The notes beneath the pieces are model-generated. The model made no database searches. It saw only the letters and a list, made by a program, of their open reading frames with translations, and had not been told where the DNA came from. A program made the position numbers and the translations under genes. Positions 41,764 through 50,951 of a stretch of DNA of 64,000 bases are shown here, piece after piece (position 1 is the stretch's first letter; every line of letters starts with the position of its first letter). The DNA is from Halonotius sp046719765 (GTDB lineage: Archaea > Halobacteriota > Halobacteria > Halobacteriales > Haloferacaceae): positions 62,001 to 126,000 of the forward strand of contig NZ_JABEBY010000001.1 of the NCBI RefSeq assembly GCF_046719765.1. Direction: 5' to 3'.

Positions 41764-43011
41764 TCACTCGTACAGTGGGTGGGCCGTACAGAGCTCTTCG
41801 ATGCGTTCGCTCACGTCGTCGATGACGCTTTGATCGTCGTGGTTGTCGACGACACGGTAGATCAGCTCGCCGACCTCCTCGGTTGCAGCCTCATCGAAGC
41901 CACGCGTCGTCAGGCCGGGGGTACCGGCGCGGATCCCGCTGGGGTTGAACGGCGAGCGCGTCTCGCCGGGCACGGTGTTTGCGTTGAGCACGATCCCCGC
42001 ATCGGCGAGGGCCTCCTCCGCCTCGCCACCTGGCAGGTCGGGATGGGATTCCCGCAGGTCGACAAGGACGAGGTGGGTGTCGGTGCCGCCGGAGACGAGT
42101 TCGAAGCCGTGATCCGCGAAGGTCTCGGCCAACACGTCGGCGTTGTCGACGACCTGTTGGGCGTATTCTTCGAACTCCGGTTCGAGGGCTTCCTTGAAGC
42201 CGACGGCTTTGCCGGCGATGTTGTGCATCAGGGGGCCACCCTGGCCGCCGGGGAAGACGGCGTTGTCGATGTCGTCGGCGTGTTCCTCACTCGTCATCAC
42301 GATCCCACCCCGGCCGGCCCGGATCGTTTTGTGCGTCGACCCCGTAACAAAGTCGGTAACGCCGACCGGCGACTGGTGGACGCCCGCGGCGACGAGCCCG
42401 GTGATGTGAGCGATGTCGGCGAGATGGTAGGCACCCACCTCGTCGGCAACATCCTGAATCCGTTGCCACTCGACCTCCCGGGGATAGGCGGAGTACCCCG
42501 AGACGATCATATCCGGTTCGAACTCCTCTGCCATCTCGGCGAGCCCCTCGTAATCAAGATAGCCGGTCTCAGGGTCGACCTCGTACTGTTCAACCTCGTA
42601 GAACTGCCCGACAAAGTTCGCGGGGTGGCCGTGGCTGAGGTGGCCGCCGTGAGTCAAATCGAGCGAGAGGATCTTATCGCCCGGTTCGAGCGTCGCAAAG
42701 TAGACGGCCTGATTCGCTTGGGTGCCTGAGTGGGGCTGGACGTTGACGTGTTCGGCTCCCCAGAGCTCCTTCGCGCGGTCGATCGCCAGCTGTTCGATCT
42801 CGTCGGCGTACTCACAGCCGGCGTAGTAGCGTTTGCCCGGATACCCTTCGGCGTACTTGTTGGTCAGCGCGCTGCCCTGGGCTTCGAGGACGGCTTTGCT
42901 GACGTGGTTTTCGCTGGCGATCATCGCCAGCGTCTCCTCCTGTCTGTCGTCCTCGCCGGCAAGGGCATCTGCGACCGCGGGATCGACCGCACGAACCTGC
43001 TCGTAGTCCAT
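41764..43011 (-). CDS. glyA: serine hydroxymethyltransferase
   Basis: 415 residues, PLP enzyme making glycine and methylene-tetrahydrofolate from serine. ETLAMIASENHVSKAVLEAQ, YAEGYPGKRYYAGCEYADE, HLADIAHITGLVAAG, the lysine motif GSTHKTIRAGRGGIVM and TPGLTTRGF are all present. The ATG at 43011 gives the family start MDYEQVRAVDP. The frame is open to 43086, but that extension is atypical. Divergent from tbsP with a 195-bp gap. Confidence 0.94.
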   Translation of the reverse strand: MDYEQVRAVDPAVADALAGEDDRQEETLAMIASENHVSKAVLEAQGSALTNKYAEGYPGKRYYAGCEYADEIEQLAIDRAKELWGAEHVNVQPHSGTQANQAVYFATLEPGDKILSLDLTHGGHLSHGHPANFVGQFYEVEQYEVDPETGYLDYEGLAEMAEEFEPDMIVSGYSAYPREVEWQRIQDVADEVGAYHLADIAHITGLVAAGVHQSPVGVTDFVTGSTHKTIRAGRGGIVMTSEEHADDIDNAVFPGGQGGPLMHNIAGKAVGFKEALEPEFEEYAQQVVDNADVLAETFADHGFELVSGGTDTHLVLVDLRESHPDLPGGEAEEALADAGIVLNANTVPGETRSPFNPSGIRAGTPGLTTRGFDEAATEEVGELIYRVVDNHDDQSVIDDVSERIEELCTAHPLYE

Positions 43012-43121
43012 ACCAAAAGCCGGCTGCTCAGGCCAATAAGTGTGTCTGTCCGCGGTCACCGACCCGGCTTCTGCGGGGACGCCCATCGGCGACGACGGTA
43101 TTTTATTACGGCTATTGTGAC

Positions 43122-43174
43122 GTTAATTTAGCGCAAAGTTAACTAATGCACGCGGTGTGCGTCGATAATATTAA
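43122..43174 (+). promoter_or_regulatory. tbsP upstream region: inverted repeat plus TATA box
   Basis: The half-sites GTTAA (43122-43126) and TTAAC (43139-43143) form an inverted repeat with a 12-base spacer. The TATA-like ATAATATTAA at 43165-43174 lies about 36 bases before the tbsP ATG. The dyad sits just upstream of the core promoter and could bind a regulator, possibly TbsP itself. Confidence 0.4.
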
Positions 43175-43205
43175 GTGTGTGTTCGACGCTTATTCAGCAA
43201 GTGAG

Positions 43206-44018
43206 ATGGCGACAAATACACTGGCGGCCGACCGCCACGAGCTGCTGACGACGACACTGGCCGGGGCGACCGAGCCCTGTTGGATCGTCGATCCAACCCC
43301 GGAGATGATCGAGGCGGTCGTCGATGTTGCCAGCGACGGCGACACGACCGGCCAGCTCCGGCTGGTGGCCGCCGAGGACACCCTCAAAACTGCCTTTGAG
43401 GGGTTTCTGGTTGCCAGCCGCACCGCGGATCTGGTCGCCGACAACGAGATCGCCGTGCGGACGGGTGCGGCGACAAACACAAACTCGCTGGTGATCACTG
43501 AGGACGCGGTGACGGCGGTTGTTGCCGCCGGCGAGCAGGTCGCTGGGCTGCGTACCGACGACCCCGAGTTCGTCGCGACGACACGTGAGGAGATCGCCGA
43601 CCACTGGGCCGACGCCGAGCCGTTCCGGCTGCGCACACCCGCGATCTCAGAGATCCGGGCCACACTGCGCGACGATATCGGCCCGGCTGTCCGCGAGGAT
43701 TTCGATACCGTCCTGCGGTCGATTGAGACAGCCGGCGACGACATCGCTCTCGACGAGGTGGCGATCTCGCTGGTGATCGCCGCGAAAAACGAGGTGCTGT
43801 TGTACGATATCTCGAAGTGGGGCGAGGATGTCGGGATCGCCAGCAAGGCCACCTTCTCACGAACGAAAAGCCGGCTTGAGGATGCCAACGTCATCACGAC
43901 CGAGAAGGTGCCGATCGATGTGGGTCGCCCGCGGCTCCGGCTCCAACTCGGCGACGACCAGCTCAAGGCGGCCGCGACGACCGATCTTGCGGCTGTTGCC
44001 GACGAGCGACTCCGATAA
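43206..44018 (+). CDS. tbsP: TbsP-family transcriptional regulator
   Basis: 270 residues. The N-terminal domain has LTTTLAGATEPCWIVDPTP and DTLKTAFEGFLVASRTADLV. The C-terminal winged helix has LVIAAKNEVLLYDISKWGEDVGIASKATFSRTKSRLEDANVI. This is the DUF5821/TbsP pattern, a haloarchaeal regulator tied to sugar metabolism and known to work with TrmB, whose gene lies 3 kb downstream. The ATG at 43206 is preferred over the upstream in-frame ATG (43146), which lies on the promoter. Divergent from glyA. Confidence 0.83.
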   Translation: MATNTLAADRHELLTTTLAGATEPCWIVDPTPEMIEAVVDVASDGDTTGQLRLVAAEDTLKTAFEGFLVASRTADLVADNEIAVRTGAATNTNSLVITEDAVTAVVAAGEQVAGLRTDDPEFVATTREEIADHWADAEPFRLRTPAISEIRATLRDDIGPAVREDFDTVLRSIETAGDDIALDEVAISLVIAAKNEVLLYDISKWGEDVGIASKATFSRTKSRLEDANVITTEKVPIDVGRPRLRLQLGDDQLKAAATTDLAAVADERLR

Positions 44019-44069
44019 CAGGCGACCCGAAGCCGACCCGTTTTTGCGGCGGGCCGTTGTGGGCGACGT

Positions 44070-45788
44070 ATGGAACTCGCGGTCTGTGGCGGCGGCCCCG
44101 CTGCCGAGGCGGTCATCGCCGCCACCGAGGATATCGACGCGACTGTGCGCCGTATTGCGCCCGACGCCCTCACCGACGGCGCGACACCACCCACAACCGG
44201 TGCGGTTGTCGCTCCGACGGGCGCGGCTGTGTTCCGGGCCGCAACCGAGCAGTTCGATCGGTGGGTTGCCGTCGAGATCGGTGGGATCGGCGGCTACCCG
44301 ATCGAGACGCTGGATGCGGCGGTGACGACATTCGGCCCCGACACCGCCTGTTATCGGTGTCTCAACCAACGGGTTGGCACCCACGAGACCGCCACCGGGG
44401 ACGACCCCCACGGCGATCGCAGCAGGGTGCGGCTGGCCGGCGCGGTCGCCGGCAACCGGCTCGTAGCGTTGTTGACCGGCGCAAGCGGTGGCGGAGAGAT
44501 CACCGAACTGCCGGGCCCAGAGCGGCGGCTCTTCGCAGTGCCGAACTGTTCCTGTGAGACCGACACAGATCCCGCCCGACAACTGCCACTGACCCACCGC
44601 ACCGTCGGCGTCGACGACGCGTTGACGCGGGCTGAGCAGGCTGTCGACGACCGGGTTGGCCTCGTGGCGAACGTCGGCGAACGCGAGTCGTTTCCGGTTC
44701 CGTACTACATCGCCGAGATCGCCGATACGACCGGGTTCAGCGACACAGCAGCCGCTGACTTCGCCGCTGGCGTCGATGTCGACTGGGATCGCGCCTACAT
44801 GAAGGCGATCGGCGAAGCGTTAGAACGGTACAGTGCCGGCGTTTATCGGACACAGCAGGCGACCCGCGGGTCGGAGCGAACGCTGTCGGCCCCGGTGTCG
44901 CCGGCGGCATTTGTTCGCCCCGATGGGTTCGAACAGCCCGATCCCGAACAGCGGATCGACTGGATCGAGGGGCGATCGCTGCCGGACGGTGAGGCGGTGT
45001 CGCTGCCGGCGGAGTTCGTCTGGTTTCCGCCGCCGAACCAACGGTATCGGCCGGCGATCACGACCGGCCTCGGGCTCGGGAACGCGCCGATTGCGGCGGT
45101 TCTCGCCGGGCTGTATGAGGTGATCGAGCGCGACGCGACGATGCTGGCGTGGTACTCGACGTTCGAGCCACTGGGGCTGGCGATCGAAGATGATGAGGTT
45201 GTCGCGGAGTTGCGGAAGCGAGCGCGGGCCGAGTCGCTGACGGTCACGCCGCTGCTTATCACGCAGGATATCGACGTGCCCGTTGTTGCCGCGGCCGTCC
45301 ACCGCGAGGGTGAGTGGCCGCGGTTTGCCGTCGGCTCGGGGGCAAACCTTGATCCGGTCGCGGCCGCTCGGTCGGCGATCGCCGAGGCGCTCCAAAACTG
45401 GATGGAGCTACGGTCGATGGGCCCCGAGACGGCCGCCGAGCAGGGGGGAGCGATCGCCGAGTACGCCGACCTGCCGGCGGCCGCCGAAGCGTTTGTCGAC
45501 CTCGACAGTCGGATTCCAATCGATGGGCTCGGCGACCCCGATTTGACGGGCGAGGCGGAGCTGCGGGCCGTCTGTGAGCGGCTGGCGGCGGTCGATCTCG
45601 ATGCCTACGCCGCCCGGCTGACGCCCCGGGATGTCGACGCCCTTGGGTTTGAGGCGGTTCGAGCCGTGGTGCCGGAAGCCCAGCCGCTGTTTACCGGCGA
45701 GCCGTATTTCGGCGAGCGCGCCCGATCGGTGCCGGAATCGATGGGGTTCGAGCCGCGGCTAGATCGGTCGTATCATCCCTATCCGTAG
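44070..45788 (+). CDS. YcaO-family protein with leader-binding-like N-terminus
   Basis: 572 residues. Residues 1-about 165 resemble the ThiF/ocin-like leader-peptide-binding domain of azole-forming systems, with a tetracysteine zinc site C94-x2-C97 ... C160-x-C162. Residues about 195-572 are YcaO: KAIGEALERYSAG, LYEVIERDATMLAWY and AIAEALQNWMELRS carry its ATP/Mg acidic residues. The tail ends in HPYP. YcaO enzymes activate peptide backbones with ATP to form thiazoline/oxazoline or thioamide. No dehydrogenase (SagB-like) or precursor peptide is seen nearby, so the substrate is open. Confidence 0.82.
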   Translation: MELAVCGGGPAAEAVIAATEDIDATVRRIAPDALTDGATPPTTGAVVAPTGAAVFRAATEQFDRWVAVEIGGIGGYPIETLDAAVTTFGPDTACYRCLNQRVGTHETATGDDPHGDRSRVRLAGAVAGNRLVALLTGASGGGEITELPGPERRLFAVPNCSCETDTDPARQLPLTHRTVGVDDALTRAEQAVDDRVGLVANVGERESFPVPYYIAEIADTTGFSDTAAADFAAGVDVDWDRAYMKAIGEALERYSAGVYRTQQATRGSERTLSAPVSPAAFVRPDGFEQPDPEQRIDWIEGRSLPDGEAVSLPAEFVWFPPPNQRYRPAITTGLGLGNAPIAAVLAGLYEVIERDATMLAWYSTFEPLGLAIEDDEVVAELRKRARAESLTVTPLLITQDIDVPVVAAAVHREGEWPRFAVGSGANLDPVAAARSAIAEALQNWMELRSMGPETAAEQGGAIAEYADLPAAAEAFVDLDSRIPIDGLGDPDLTGEAELRAVCERLAAVDLDAYAARLTPRDVDALGFEAVRAVVPEAQPLFTGEPYFGERARSVPESMGFEPRLDRSYHPYP

Positions 45789-45796
45789 CGGTGGAC

Positions 45797-46831
45797 TCAC
45801 TCGCCGCTGTCGGTCGATAGGTCGTCGCCGGATGGGTCAGCGGATCCCGTCGTGTCGGCGGCGGCTGTCGGGTCAGCGGCCGACTGGGGGGCCTCATCTG
45901 CCGGCGAGCCGCCGGAACGGATCGCCTCCCCAAGGGAGTCATCAGCCACCAGCTGTCGGTGCGGGTAGGCCATCTCAAGCTCGGCGTCGGCGTCGATGAA
46001 CCGCTGGCGGATCGCGGTGCGAACCGCTGATTCGACGGTGGCGATCTTGTAGGGTTTTGTCACCCAGTAGCGCAGCCGGAGCAACACGCCGCTGTCGGCG
46101 AAATCGGCGATGAAACAGCCGGGGCTGGCAGGGTATCGCGCGCTCCCAACGCGGATATCCGGCCCGCCGTTGATCACGTCGTCGGTATCCCGGGCGGCCA
46201 ACTCCATCTGGCGGCGGGCCTCCGGAATCTCGGAGTCGTAGGTCACCAACACGTCCAGCGAGAGCCGGGTGCGTTCGTCCTCCGCGGAGTAGTTGGTCAC
46301 ATCCCGATCGCGGACGTTGCCGTTTGGAATCACCAAGAAGGTGTTGTCGAGGGTGAAGATCTTGGTGTAGCGGATCGTGATATCGTCGACGAACCCGCGG
46401 GTACCCTCATCAAGTTCGATCATATCGCCGATCTCGAAGGGTTGGTCGGCCAACACGAAGATCCCGTTGAGGACGTTGCCGACGATCGGCGCGAGGATGA
46501 TCCCGACGACCGCCGAGAAGACGGTCACCGAGAGGACGATGTTGCCGAGCTGGAGGCCGACAAGCGAGCCCGCGATGATGAGTGCGATAGCGATGGTGCC
46601 ACCGCGAACGCCGCCCAACACGATCTGGGCGACGCTTTGGCGTTCGAACCGGCGGGCGATCGGCCGACCCAACAGGCTGACAAGCAGCTTCGACAGCGAG
46701 ACACCGAGAGCGACAACGAGCAGGGCGGCACCGATCCGGTAGCCAGGGAACTGTAGCCACGCTGGTAGCAGGCTGCGAACCACCTCGGCGGCTGCGGCCT
46801 CCGTCGTTCCAGCCGGCTGGGTGGAGGTCAT
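45797..46831 (-). CDS. MscS-family mechanosensitive ion channel
   Basis: 344 residues. Membrane helices at about 30-115, the pore-lining helix region VFSAVVGIILAPIVGNVLNGIFVLADQPFEIGD and then the beta domain with VIPNGNVRDRDVTNYS. It relieves osmotic pressure by opening a pore. The C-terminus is acidic and low complexity. The ATG at 46831 avoids overlap with trmB; the longer frame to 47029 would overlap it. Divergent from trmB, convergent with the YcaO gene. Confidence 0.87.
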   Translation of the reverse strand: MTSTQPAGTTEAAAAEVVRSLLPAWLQFPGYRIGAALLVVALGVSLSKLLVSLLGRPIARRFERQSVAQIVLGGVRGGTIAIALIIAGSLVGLQLGNIVLSVTVFSAVVGIILAPIVGNVLNGIFVLADQPFEIGDMIELDEGTRGFVDDITIRYTKIFTLDNTFLVIPNGNVRDRDVTNYSAEDERTRLSLDVLVTYDSEIPEARRQMELAARDTDDVINGGPDIRVGSARYPASPGCFIADFADSGVLLRLRYWVTKPYKIATVESAVRTAIRQRFIDADAELEMAYPHRQLVADDSLGEAIRSGGSPADEAPQSAADPTAAADTTGSADPSGDDLSTDSGE

Positions 46832-46979
46832 TGGCTGCACCTCTTCGCCAGCGCGAAAAAGGCTTGTCCTCCGGGCTGCCGGGGGCGATCGGTGGCTCGG
46901 TCGAAACATACAATCTTCCGAAACAGGGTGCAACTCGGCGGAGAGTAAATTACATACAGACGGGCTCGAAGAGGGTGGT

Positions 46980-48029
46980 ATGGCAGACGACCTCCGGACG
47001 ACGCTCGAAGGCGTCGGCGAGCGGTTCAACCTCGGCGAGTACGAGATCGACGCCTACCTCGCCGTCCTCGAACACGGCGAGCTCACCGCCAGCGAGATCG
47101 CCGACCGCACCGATATCCCCCAGCCACGCGTCTACGATACGGTGCGCAGCCTCTCGGATCGCTCACTCGTTGAGTTGCGGGAGTCCCGCCCGATGCAGGT
47201 CGTCGCCATCGACCCCGAGACGGCGTTTGGCGATCTCCAGTCGTCGTTTACCGAGTTGGTCGACGAGCTAACCGCGCGGTACACCGCGCCGGCACGGGAC
47301 ACCGAGGCGGTGTCGCTGGTCAAATCCCAGGCGACGATCATCCGGTATCTCACCGAGATCATCGAGGGCGCGGCATACGAGCTCACGCTGTCGCTGACGC
47401 CGACCTTACTGGCGGAGTTTGAGGACACATTGCGGAGCCAGATCGACGCCGGGGTCAGCATCGAACTCCTCCTCACCCCTGCTCGTGAGGCGCCCGATCC
47501 CGACGCCTTCGACTACCAGGCGGTGGCGACGACCGTGCGGGCCCGCCGGGGGATCACGACGCCGGTACTCGCGGTCGCCGATGGAACGGATTCGATCTAT
47601 GCGACCCAGGATGCCCTGCGGGATGATCGGGATCGCTACGGCGTCATCTTCAGCCGCTCCGCGCTGGGCTTTCTTGTCTCGGGCTTTTTCGAGACGGTGT
47701 TGTGGACGACCGCCGAGACGCTGTCGACGACGCCGACCGAGCGGGCGTTTCCGCGGCGGTATGCCTCGATCCGCCGGGCGGTCAAGGATATCCGGGCTCT
47801 CGGCGGCGACTTCTATGCGACCGTCGAAGGCCGGGCGACCGAAACCGGCGAACCGGTCGTGATCAGCGGGGCCGTCGAAGAGATCGAGTTCCGCGAAAAC
47901 GAATCGGTCGCCGCCCTGCTTGTCGACACCGGCGACGAGCAGATCCGGGTCGGCGGCCTTGTCGCCGCCTACGAGGCGATCGAGGGACAGGCGATCCATA
48001 TCGGTCGGGAGTCGCCACCTGAGGTGTAG
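46980..48029 (+). CDS. trmB: TrmB-family transcriptional regulator
   Basis: 349 residues. The N-terminal winged helix reads LGEYEIDAYLAVLEHGELTASEIADRTDIPQPRVYDTVRSL. A phospholipase D-like ligand domain follows (AYELTLSLTPTLLAEFEDTL, GVIFSRSALGFLVSGFFETVLW), and a beta-rich C-terminal sugar-binding region closes the chain. In haloarchaea TrmB is a glucose-responsive global regulator that binds sites resembling TACT-n7/8-GAGTA. A GTAAATTACA box at 46945-46954 gives a leaderless start. tbsP is 3 kb away. Confidence 0.88.
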   Translation: MADDLRTTLEGVGERFNLGEYEIDAYLAVLEHGELTASEIADRTDIPQPRVYDTVRSLSDRSLVELRESRPMQVVAIDPETAFGDLQSSFTELVDELTARYTAPARDTEAVSLVKSQATIIRYLTEIIEGAAYELTLSLTPTLLAEFEDTLRSQIDAGVSIELLLTPAREAPDPDAFDYQAVATTVRARRGITTPVLAVADGTDSIYATQDALRDDRDRYGVIFSRSALGFLVSGFFETVLWTTAETLSTTPTERAFPRRYASIRRAVKDIRALGGDFYATVEGRATETGEPVVISGAVEEIEFRENESVAALLVDTGDEQIRVGGLVAAYEAIEGQAIHIGRESPPEV

Positions 48030-48147
48030 TCAACGACGGCGGTGAGCCGGGCCGGGCGGCCAGCGAACAGGAGTACCTCAGCAACAGCAGGCACAGACCA
48101 GTGCTGACTCGATTCCTACCCTCACGTTGCGGCGACATCGTACCCGG

Positions 48148-48714
48148 TCACGGTGTGTCGTCGCCGCTCACAGAATCGCTCTCCTCGCTCGGATCGCCAA
48201 GGCTGACGCGCTCCGACTGTTGCAGATGAACAAGCGAGGAGATCAGATACGCCACCAGCAACACCGCCGCAACGACCCCCATCGAGACCGCCTCGGGCAG
48301 CCAGCCGAGATAACTAAACCCAAGCACGACGCCGCCCAGCACAGTCAACCCGAGATAGTACACCGACCACGGCACCGTCTCCTCGGGGACGACCTCAAGA
48401 TAGACATCGAGGTTTCGGGCTTTCGCTGTTGAGGACAACCGGTCGCCGTCGACGGTGATCAGCCCGGCATCTTCCAGCTTCGAAAGATGGTGCTGTTGGA
48501 TCGACGTGTAGACACGCTTTCGCTCGGCTGAGGTGATCTCGGCGATCGGCTTGTCGTACTCCCAGGCGGCGACCTGTTCGGCGACATCCGACAGCGTCGT
48601 CTCGCCGTCGGCCTGATTGCAGGCGTACAACACGTACCGACGGCGGTGGCTGCTCAACACACTAAACAGCGTATTCTTCGTTTCCCGGGCCTCCGGGGAG
48701 ATGATCGAACTCAT
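48148..48714 (-). CDS. HTH protein with C-terminal membrane helices
   Basis: 188 residues. A winged helix (FSVLSSHRRRYVLYACNQ, TLSDVAEQVAAWEYD, RVYTSIQQHHLSKLEDAGLI) is followed by two hydrophobic segments (VYYLGLTVLGGVVLGFSYLG and MGVVAAVLLVAYLISSLV) and an acidic tail. This layout is common in haloarchaea: a membrane-tethered DNA-binding protein of unknown regulon (DUF7344-like). Divergence from neighbours is not informative. Confidence 0.78.
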   Translation of the reverse strand: MSSIISPEARETKNTLFSVLSSHRRRYVLYACNQADGETTLSDVAEQVAAWEYDKPIAEITSAERKRVYTSIQQHHLSKLEDAGLITVDGDRLSSTAKARNLDVYLEVVPEETVPWSVYYLGLTVLGGVVLGFSYLGWLPEAVSMGVVAAVLLVAYLISSLVHLQQSERVSLGDPSEESDSVSGDDTP

Positions 48715-48800
48715 CAGTTGGGTGCCGATACGTCGGCTCTGTGGGAGAGCACAAACTGGAGCTACTTAACCGTAGGATATCCGTCCCACCGAGCGGATCG

Positions 48801-50933
48801 CTATCCGTCGTCGACATCGTGGCCGGCCGACCGCAGCAGCTCGACGCATTGCTCTCGGGGATAGTCGACATCGTAGGTGTCGGCCAAATACGCCTGCAGC
48901 GTCGCCGGCGTCCACGCCTCGGCGTCGTAGTCGGCGGCCGACGGTGGGTCGTTGAGCGCGGTGATCACCGCCATATACTGTTCGTCGCTGAGGCCGTCAC
49001 CGCCGCCCAGCGACGCGAAGTCGTCGGCAGCCGTTGCGGTATCGGGCTCGTCGGTGTCGCTGTCGGGCACCTCATCGGGTGAATCGGGCGGTGACGGCGG
49101 GGATGTATCGCCGGCAGCCGGCGGATCCCACAGGGTGTCTTCACCGCCCGACTCCGCGGTGAAATCCGCGTCGTCGGCATCGGTGGCTGTCCCCTCCGCT
49201 GCGGTGGCAGGCTTGTGACCGTTGTCATCAGCTGTGTCGTCGCCACCATCGTCAGGGTCGCTCCCGTGAGCATCGTCGCTTGCGGCCCCCGGTTCGGGCT
49301 CGAAAGCGGATTCAAATGCCGCCCGCAGCTCCGGATCGACGACCGGGGCATCGGCGTCAAGGGGGGGATCGGCGGCCCTGTCAGTGCCGGCGTCGCCGCT
49401 CGGTGGCTCTGACCCTGCCGCATCGTCGGATAGGTGACCAGCCCGTCGGAGGAGTCGCTTACAGTCCTCTCGTGGGTAGTCGACCCCATACGCTTCGAAG
49501 AGGTGCCGCTGTAACAGCGGCAGCGACCACGCGTCGGCATCAATCCCGGCGTCGGCGGGCGGTGCCTCAAGGGCATTGTGAACCTCGACGAGTTCCGAAT
49601 CGGTGAGCGTTCGGCGTGGGTCGTCGTCGGTTGGCTGCGACGCCGGTGTCGACGCGTCGCTCGCGGCGTCCGGCGTCGGCGTGGGCCCGAACGCCTCAGG
49701 GCTGTCATCGGAGCCAAACCAGTTTCGGCGACGGGCGGAACCGCCACCAGGCGGGGGTGGCGGACTCGATCCCAAACCACGCAGGAGGAACGCCGGCATG
49801 ATCCGGCGGAGCTCCTCGCCGAGTTCCAGTTCTCGTTTCCGGGAGCGCAGCCGCAGCCGATCGGTGCCGATCGTCGCCACCGACACTCCGACGACGATCC
49901 CCCCAACAAAGAGGTTGATCGCCGCGATGGCGACAACCGGGTGGATCGCATGCAGGCTGGCGATCAGCGACGGCGGTAACACGACCAGATACCGATATTC
50001 GCGGACAAACCGCAGGTAACTCCCCGTCTGATCGGGGGCCTGCATCGTGATAGATGTCTCTACGGTGCTGCGTCTCGGGACGTACATCTGTGAGTCACTG
50101 ACCGCGACGCCGTCGCTTGCGGCCTCCAAAAACACCACCACCGGCAGGTAGCCGCTGTTCTGCATCGCGTATGTCACCTCGCTTTCGCCGCCGACGGGAA
50201 TGATCTGTTCGTTGTCGGTTGGCGACTCCGAGCTGAGGATCTCATACTGGTAGACACCGGAGGGCAACAGCATCGAGATGTTCAGCGGGATGATGACAAC
50301 CAACGCCAGCACCGCGATCACGATGATCGCATTGTCGAAGGTTCCACCACGGGAGCGGCTCCGCTGGCGTTTGTCGGTCGCGCCGGTGATCGTCCCGTAC
50401 ACAAACAGCACGAGACCGGCGACCATCGCGGCCGTCGACAGCGTCGTCACCTCGATATCGAAGCCGAGTGGCACGAGCACAAACTCCTGTATCCCGGTAC
50501 CGACCGACCGCACCGCACTAACGGAGGCTCCAAGCCCCGGGATGGTAACGATCCCATCACCGATCGTCAACGCGACCGCCCGGATCTGGCCCTCCGAAAC
50601 GGGGGGTTCATCGCCGTCCTGATCGGTAAACGGGTTGGCGTCACCCTGCGTGATATACCCCTCGTCGGTGATATCGACGACCCGGTGGGTCGTCAGCTCA
50701 CCCCCGCCGAGATTCTGGGATTGAAACAGGATCACGTCGCCGACTTCGGGGTCATCCGCGATGGCCGCCGGCACCGCGAGATAGCCGTCGTTGGGATCCA
50801 GCGTCGGGGCCATGCTCCCTGTTTCGACAAACACGATCGCCGGCTGGCCGACCAGTTGGCTGACCAACAACAGGATGATCGCTCCGACCACCAGCCCGCC
50901 GACGACGTACTGCAGGAATTCCGAGGGTTTCAT
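48801..50933 (-). CDS. signal peptidase I with long extension and duplicated helical module
   Basis: 710 residues. The archaeal S26B peptidase has the serine in ETGSMAPTL (S40), His in THRVVDI (H83) and an Asp in QGDANPFTD. A long middle part adds membrane helices near 160-185, 200-222 and 330-355 and a beta domain. From about 390 it is Pro/Ser/Asp-rich and disordered. Two similar modules, about 443-500 (LTDSELVEVHNALEAPP, AWSLPLLQRHLFEAYGVDYP) and about 648-705 (LSDEQYMAVITALNDPP, TPATLQAYLADTYDVDYPRE), both end in LLRxAGH. They resemble the winged-helix of IS630-type transposases. Followed on the same strand by DUF5305, co-transcribed. Confidence 0.85.
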   Translation of the reverse strand: MKPSEFLQYVVGGLVVGAIILLLVSQLVGQPAIVFVETGSMAPTLDPNDGYLAVPAAIADDPEVGDVILFQSQNLGGGELTTHRVVDITDEGYITQGDANPFTDQDGDEPPVSEGQIRAVALTIGDGIVTIPGLGASVSAVRSVGTGIQEFVLVPLGFDIEVTTLSTAAMVAGLVLFVYGTITGATDKRQRSRSRGGTFDNAIIVIAVLALVVIIPLNISMLLPSGVYQYEILSSESPTDNEQIIPVGGESEVTYAMQNSGYLPVVVFLEAASDGVAVSDSQMYVPRRSTVETSITMQAPDQTGSYLRFVREYRYLVVLPPSLIASLHAIHPVVAIAAINLFVGGIVVGVSVATIGTDRLRLRSRKRELELGEELRRIMPAFLLRGLGSSPPPPPGGGSARRRNWFGSDDSPEAFGPTPTPDAASDASTPASQPTDDDPRRTLTDSELVEVHNALEAPPADAGIDADAWSLPLLQRHLFEAYGVDYPREDCKRLLRRAGHLSDDAAGSEPPSGDAGTDRAADPPLDADAPVVDPELRAAFESAFEPEPGAASDDAHGSDPDDGGDDTADDNGHKPATAAEGTATDADDADFTAESGGEDTLWDPPAAGDTSPPSPPDSPDEVPDSDTDEPDTATAADDFASLGGGDGLSDEQYMAVITALNDPPSAADYDAEAWTPATLQAYLADTYDVDYPREQCVELLRSAGHDVDDG

Positions 50934-50951
50934 CGGTCGTCTCCCTCCAGA

